NCBI RefSeq assembly: GCF_001411495.1
Contig: NZ_CP012981.1
Location: 1,860,001-1,924,000 of the forward strand
Length of the DNA: 64,000 nt
Direction: 5' to 3'
Source of the DNA: Burkholderia cepacia ATCC 25416
Lineage (GTDB): Bacteria; Pseudomonadota; Gammaproteobacteria; Burkholderiales; Burkholderiaceae
Both the position numbers and the translations under genes were made by a program. Of the stretch, positions 59,889-64,000 are shown in pieces; position 1 is the stretch's first letter; every line of letters begins with the position of its first letter. Under the pieces are notes generated by a model. That model made no database searches, was not told where the DNA came from, and was given only the letters and a program-made list of their open reading frames with translations.

Positions 59889-62582
59889 TTACGCGAGCGC
59901 CTTCTCGACGATCTCGCGCACATCGCGCGATTTCGCGCCGGCGGCGACCTGCTCGAGCGCTTCGCGCATCCGGTCGCGCAGCGCGGGCGTGAAGCGGCGC
60001 CACAGTTCGAGCGAGCGGGCGAGGCGCGCCGCGACCTGCGGATTGATCGCGTCGAGCGCGAGCACCTGTTCGGTCCAGAATGCATAACCCGAGCCGTCCG
60101 CCGCGTGGAATTGCGCGGGGTTGGCCGCGCAGAAGCTGAAGATCAGCGAACGTGCGCGATTCGGATTCTTCAGGTTGAACGCGGGGTGCGCGAGCAGCTT
60201 GCGAACCTTCGCGAGCGTCGGCTGCGCGGGCGTACCGCGTTGCGCGGCCTGCATCGCGAACCATTTGTCGATCACGAGCGCTTCCTTCTCGAAGCGGCGG
60301 TAGAAATCGTCGAGCGCGTGCTCGGCCGGTTCGTTCGCGCCGGCGGCCGCGGCGGACAGCAGCGCGCCGAGTGCGGCCGCGCGATCGGTCATGTTGTTCG
60401 CCGCGTCGTATTGCGCGGTCGCGAGGCGCACGGCATCGGCCGGATCCTCGAGTTCGGCGAGATACGCGAGCGCGAGGTTCTTCAGCGCGCGGCGGCCGGA
60501 GGCCTCGGGCGTCGGTTCGTAGGCGCCGGGCGTCTGGTGCTGCTCGTATGCGGCGAGCCATTCGGCGCGCAGCGCGGTGGCGAGCTGGCGGCGCACGAAC
60601 TGGCGCGCGCGATGCACGGCGGCCGGATCGGCTTCCGCCATCTGGTCGGCGAGGTAGGTTTCCGACGGCAGCGTCAGCGCGAGTTCGCGGAACGCGGGCG
60701 ACAGCGTCGCGTCGGTCAGCACGCGGCGGAAGGCGGCAACGAAGTTCTCGCCGAGCGTCAGCGGCTCGTTCGCGGCGGCACGCGAGGCGAGCGTCAGCAG
60801 CGCGCGCGTCGCGAGGCGCTGGCCGGCTTCCCAGCGGTTGAACGGATCGCTGTCGTGCGCGAGCAGGAATGCGAGGTCGTCGTCGCTGTAGTCGTACTCG
60901 ACGATCACCGGCGACGAGAAGTTGCGCAGCAGTGACGGCAGCGGTTGTTCCGGAACGTCGACGAACGTGAAGGTCTGTTCGGTGTCGGTGAAGTCGAGCA
61001 CGCGCGTCGTGCCCGCCGCGGCGGCTTCGCCGTCGAGGCGCAGCGGCAGGTCGCGGCCGTCGCGGCCGATCAGGCCGATCGCGAACGGGATCAGCAGCGG
61101 CCCTTGCTGCGTTTCGCGCGCGGCCGGCGACGCGTCGCCGTAGCCCTGCGCGAGCGTGACGGTATAGCGGCGCGCGGCCGTGTCGTACGCGGTGCGCACC
61201 GACACGCGCGGCGTGCCGGCCTGGCTGTACCAGCGCTCGAACTGCGCGAGGTCACGCCCGTTCGCGTCGGCCATCGCATGGCGGAAGTCGTCGCAGGTCA
61301 CGGCGTGCCCGTCGTGGCGCTTGAAATACAGGTCCATCCCCTTGCGGAAGCCGTCGCGGCCGAACAGCGTCTGGTACATCCGCACGACTTCCGAGCCCTT
61401 CTCGTAGACGGTCATCGTGTAGAAGTTGTTGATCTCGACGTAGCTCTCCGGGCGCACCGGGTGCGCCATCGGGCCGGCATCCTCGGCGAATTGCAGCTGG
61501 CGCAGCACGCGCACGTCCTCGATGCGCTTGACCGCGCGGGCCGCCGATTCGACGGCGTCGCCCGCGGCCATGTCGGCCGAGAATTCCTGATCGCGGAACA
61601 CCGTCAGGCCTTCCTTCAGGCTCAGCTGGAACCAGTCGCGGCAGGTCACGCGGTTGCCGGTCCAGTTGTGGAAGTACTCGTGGCCGACTACCGATTCGAT
61701 GTTCGCGAAGTCGGTGTCGGTCGCGGTCTCGGGGTTCGCCAGCACGTACTTCGTGTTGAAGATGTTGAGCCCCTTGTTTTCCATCGCGCCCATGTTGAAG
61801 TCGCCGACCGCGACGATCATGAAGCGGTCGAGATCGAGCTCGAGGCCGAAGCGCTTCTCGTCCCAGCGGATCGAATGGATCAGCGAATCCATCGCGTGAC
61901 GCGTCTTGTCGAGATCGGCCGGCTCGACCCACACCTGCAGCAGCTTTTCCTTGCCCGAGCCGGTCGTGATCTTCTCCTCGATCGCGACGAGCTTGCCGGC
62001 GACCAGTGCGAACAGGTAGCTCGGCTTGCGGAACGGGTCTTCCCACTTCGCGAAGTGGCGGCCGTCGGGCAGGTCGCCGGAATCGACGAGGTTGCCGTTC
62101 GACAGCAGCACCGGGTAGGCGGCCTTGTCGGCGCGCAGCGTCACCGTGTACGACGCCATGACGTCCGGGCGATCGAGGAAGTAGGTGATGCGGCGAAAGC
62201 CTTCGGCTTCGCACTGCGTGAAGAAGTTGCCGCTCGATACATAGAGACCCGACAGCGTCGTATTCTGGTCGGGCGCGCATGCGCTTTCGAGCGTCAGCTC
62301 GAATGCATCGGGGACGTTCTCGACGGTCAGCCCGTGCTCGTGCGCGCGCACGGCGCCATGCGGCGCGCCGTCCAGCCGTGCGCCGACGAATTCGAGCGCT
62401 TCGCCCATCAGCTCCAGGTGCGGCGCGGGCGCGGCGTCCGGGTTGCGGCGCACGCGCATCGTATTCCTGACGATCGTACGGGCCGGCGCGAGATCGAATT
62501 CGAGCGCAACGGCATCGATGAGAAAGGCCGGCGGCGTGTAGTCGGCGCGGCGGATCACGGTGGAGGAAGCGTTGTCGGACAT
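59889..62582 (-). CDS. pepN: aminopeptidase N
   Basis: 897 residues, M1 metallopeptidase. GAMENKGLNIFN near 263 is the exopeptidase motif; the zinc site HEYFHNWTGNR begins near 298, with the third ligand glutamate in LKEGLTVFRDQEFS. A beta N-domain precedes and a large helical C-domain follows. It removes N-terminal residues in cytosolic peptide turnover. The start at 62582 gives MSDNASSTVIRRADY, as in relatives. It diverges from the DUF4136 lipoprotein. Confidence 0.97.
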   Translation of the reverse strand: MSDNASSTVIRRADYTPPAFLIDAVALEFDLAPARTIVRNTMRVRRNPDAAPAPHLELMGEALEFVGARLDGAPHGAVRAHEHGLTVENVPDAFELTLESACAPDQNTTLSGLYVSSGNFFTQCEAEGFRRITYFLDRPDVMASYTVTLRADKAAYPVLLSNGNLVDSGDLPDGRHFAKWEDPFRKPSYLFALVAGKLVAIEEKITTGSGKEKLLQVWVEPADLDKTRHAMDSLIHSIRWDEKRFGLELDLDRFMIVAVGDFNMGAMENKGLNIFNTKYVLANPETATDTDFANIESVVGHEYFHNWTGNRVTCRDWFQLSLKEGLTVFRDQEFSADMAAGDAVESAARAVKRIEDVRVLRQLQFAEDAGPMAHPVRPESYVEINNFYTMTVYEKGSEVVRMYQTLFGRDGFRKGMDLYFKRHDGHAVTCDDFRHAMADANGRDLAQFERWYSQAGTPRVSVRTAYDTAARRYTVTLAQGYGDASPAARETQQGPLLIPFAIGLIGRDGRDLPLRLDGEAAAAGTTRVLDFTDTEQTFTFVDVPEQPLPSLLRNFSSPVIVEYDYSDDDLAFLLAHDSDPFNRWEAGQRLATRALLTLASRAAANEPLTLGENFVAAFRRVLTDATLSPAFRELALTLPSETYLADQMAEADPAAVHRARQFVRRQLATALRAEWLAAYEQHQTPGAYEPTPEASGRRALKNLALAYLAELEDPADAVRLATAQYDAANNMTDRAAALGALLSAAAAGANEPAEHALDDFYRRFEKEALVIDKWFAMQAAQRGTPAQPTLAKVRKLLAHPAFNLKNPNRARSLIFSFCAANPAQFHAADGSGYAFWTEQVLALDAINPQVAARLARSLELWRRFTPALRDRMREALEQVAAGAKSRDVREIVEKALA

Positions 62583-62769
62583 GGTCGTCGAGATCGGTGG
62601 AGTGGGGGACGGGCCCGTGGCACGGGCCGGGCGAACCGGGCCATTGTACAAAGGCTTGCGGCTGCGTGCCGGGCGAACTTTTTACCGGTTCCGGGAGTCC
62701 GCGTATTATCGGCATCCCGTTACGGTTCGCGCGGTGCGACGAACGGGTGACGGATCGAAGAGGATCAAC

Positions 62770-63468
62770 ATGAAACGCGAATGGATTCAACGCAGTGCGG
62801 GCTGGGCGGCGGTGCTGTGCGTGGCGCTGCTGACCGGCTGCACCAGCTACGTGACGACCCAGGTCACGGCCTTCTCCGACTGGAGCGGCAGCGACGCGAC
62901 ACGCACCTATGCGTTCACCCGCACCGACGCGCAGAAGAACAGCATCGAGCAGTCGACCTACGAGCCGATCGTCGCGAACGAGCTGTCCACGTATGCGTTC
63001 CGGCAGGTGCCGCAGGCGCAGGCGCGCTATCTCGTCGGGCTGACCTATGCGGTCGGCAGCGATCTCGTGACGGTGCCGCAGCCCGTTTATTACGATCCGT
63101 GGTTCGTCGGGCCGGGGCCGTACTGGCGGCGCGGGCCGTGGGGCCCGTGGGGGCCCTGGGGGCCGATGCCGGCCGGTTATGTCGCGCAGACGTACCAGGT
63201 GTTCGACTACACGCTCGGCATCCGCATCACCGAGCGCGCGACGGGCAAGGAGGTCTACAACGTGTCCGCGCGCACGACCGGCGACAACGGCACGCTGCTG
63301 TACGCGATGCCGTTCCTCGCGCGCAGCGCGCTCGCCGATTTCCCGCTGTCGAACGGCGCGGTCCGCTCGGTCCGGCTGCCGGTCGACAAGCGCGGCGGCC
63401 CGGCGGCACCGGCCGCCAACGAGCGCGCGGTGCCGGCTGCGCCCGCTTCGGGCGCCGCCGCCAAGTAA
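62770..63468 (+). CDS. DUF4136 lipoprotein
   Basis: 232 residues. Lipobox LLTGC at 20–24, then SYVTTQVTAFSDWSGSDATRTYAFTR, the DUF4136 opening. A glycine/proline/tryptophan-rich insert (GPYWRRGPWGPWGPWG PMPAGY) splits the domain near 120–140, and the last ~35 residues are alanine/proline-rich. Envelope lipoprotein of unknown role. AGAGGATC lies before the ATG at 62770. Confidence 0.88.
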   Translation: MKREWIQRSAGWAAVLCVALLTGCTSYVTTQVTAFSDWSGSDATRTYAFTRTDAQKNSIEQSTYEPIVANELSTYAFRQVPQAQARYLVGLTYAVGSDLVTVPQPVYYDPWFVGPGPYWRRGPWGPWGPWGPMPAGYVAQTYQVFDYTLGIRITERATGKEVYNVSARTTGDNGTLLYAMPFLARSALADFPLSNGAVRSVRLPVDKRGGPAAPAANERAVPAAPASGAAAK

Positions 63469-63483
63469 CGCGGCATCAGCCTC

Positions 63484-63514
63484 GGCGCGGCCGTCCGGCC
63501 GCGCCTGCCGTTTT
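63484..63514. terminator. terminator between DUF4136 and GDT1 genes
   Basis: Perfect 10-base stem GGCGCGGCCG / CGGCCGCGCC with a 2-base loop, then TGCCGTTTTC. Convergent genes flank it. Confidence 0.7.
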
Positions 63515-63522
63515 CTTCCCCG

Positions 63523-64000
63523 TCAGACCCCGACGCCCAGCAGCGCCAGCGCGCCGAGCACGACGAACAGCACGGCCGCGATGCCGTGCACGAGCTTCGT
63601 CGGCAGGCGGTGCGCGAAACGGTCGCCGAGCAGGATCGCGGGCACGTTCGCGAGCATCATCCCGAACGTCGTGCCGGCCACGACACCGATGTAGTCCTGG
63701 AAGCGCGCGGCCAGCGCGACGGTCGCGATCTGCGTCTTGTCGCCCATTTCCGCGAGGAAGAACGCGACGAGGGTCGCACCGAACACGCCGAGCCGCGAGC
63801 GGTTGGCATTGGCCTCGTCGGCGTCGAGCTTGTCCGGCACGAGGATCCACAACCCCATCGCGATGAACGAGAACGCGAGCGCCCAGCGCATGATCGACGG
63901 CGTGACCAGCGCGCCGAGCCATTCGCCGAGCGCGCCGGCGAAACCGTGGTTCACGAGCGTCGCGACGAGCACGCCGAGAATGATCGGCACCGGCTTGCGA
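63523..64000 (-). CDS. GDT1/UPF0016 (TMEM165-like) transporter, 5' end outside window
   Basis: 158 residues visible in an open frame that enters from beyond base 64000 (…RKPVPIILGVLVATLVNH). Several membrane helices. The second signature of the family, LAEMGDKTQIATVALAAR, is complete; the first copy must lie outside the window. Family members export manganese or calcium by proton exchange, and in bacteria often sit under a yybP-ykoY manganese riboswitch, which would also be off-window. Confidence 0.9.
   Translation of the reverse strand, partial: RKPVPIILGVLVATLVNHGFAGALGEWLGALVTPSIMRWALAFSFIAMGLWILVPDKLDADEANANRSRLGVFGATLVAFFLAEMGDKTQIATVALAARFQDYIGVVAGTTFGMMLANVPAILLGDRFAHRLPTKLVHGIAAVLFVVLGALALLGVGV

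Overview
The window is high-G+C (about two thirds), densely coded DNA. It looks like the main chromosome of a Burkholderia, most likely a Burkholderia cepacia complex species. The protein sequences, the glucokinase–HexR fusion, the minCDE, greB and spoT/rpoZ/gmk/yicC neighbourhoods and the OmpC-type porin all fit. No phage, insertion sequence, CRISPR array or secretion system is visible. Most of the window is core housekeeping DNA, with small scars where genes have decayed or been fused.

Layout. (1) 1–4.8 kb: riboflavin genes read leftwards (ribD, a broken riboflavin synthase, a DUF1993 gene, ribBA, and the first codons of ribH), preceded by hemL. (2) 5–7 kb: a PUA/EVE-like protein and a Bcr/CflA exporter. 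(3) 7–16 kb: a carbohydrate block. The glucose-6-phosphate branch (zwf, pgl, a glk–hexR fusion) diverges from a glucose-type ABC importer (gtsABC and its ATPase). A near-perfect promoter overlapped by a HexR-like palindrome lies between them. (4) 16–25.4 kb: a TRIC-like channel, Smr protein, trxB, ftsK, lolA, rarA, a DUF2164 protein and serS. (5) 25.5–28.3 kb: tRNA-Ser(CGA), a chemoreceptor fragment, an alkane 1-monooxygenase and a GNAT acetyltransferase. (6) 28.5–30.4 kb: minCDE. (7) 30.5–37.5 kb: small envelope proteins, a ClC antiporter, a heptosyltransferase, an MHS transporter and small secreted proteins. (8) 37.6–46.1 kb: tRNA-Ser(UGA), hemW, rdgB, rph, yicC, gmk, rpoZ, spoT, three identical tRNA-Arg(ACG) genes and greB. 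(9) 46.2–50.6 kb: a porin, a candidate small RNA, a cold-shock gene, an exonuclease/GIY-YIG fusion and a periplasmic chorismate mutase. (10) 50.8–55 kb: a 48-residue protein, a DUF2946 protein, a TonB-dependent receptor and a chimeric periplasmic ORF. (11) 55.2–58.2 kb: an aromatic hydroxylase with a DUF2783 partner and a LuxR-type regulator. (12) 58.3–64 kb: tRNA-Thr(CGU), fbp, pepN, a DUF4136 lipoprotein and a GDT1-family transporter cut by the window edge.

Points that stand out: riboflavin synthase is inactivated by two separate lesions inside an otherwise intact rib cluster; a sialidase-like N-terminus is joined to a thioredoxin-like C-terminus behind the TonB receptor; an unannotated ~84-nt RNA with a sigma-S-like -10 and a strong terminator lies upstream of the cold-shock gene; and a dispersed-looking GC-rich repeat between yicC and gmk encodes a small ORF whose stop overlaps the gmk start. 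I did not find a convincing new multi-gene system. All family assignments come from reading the sequence; no database search was run.
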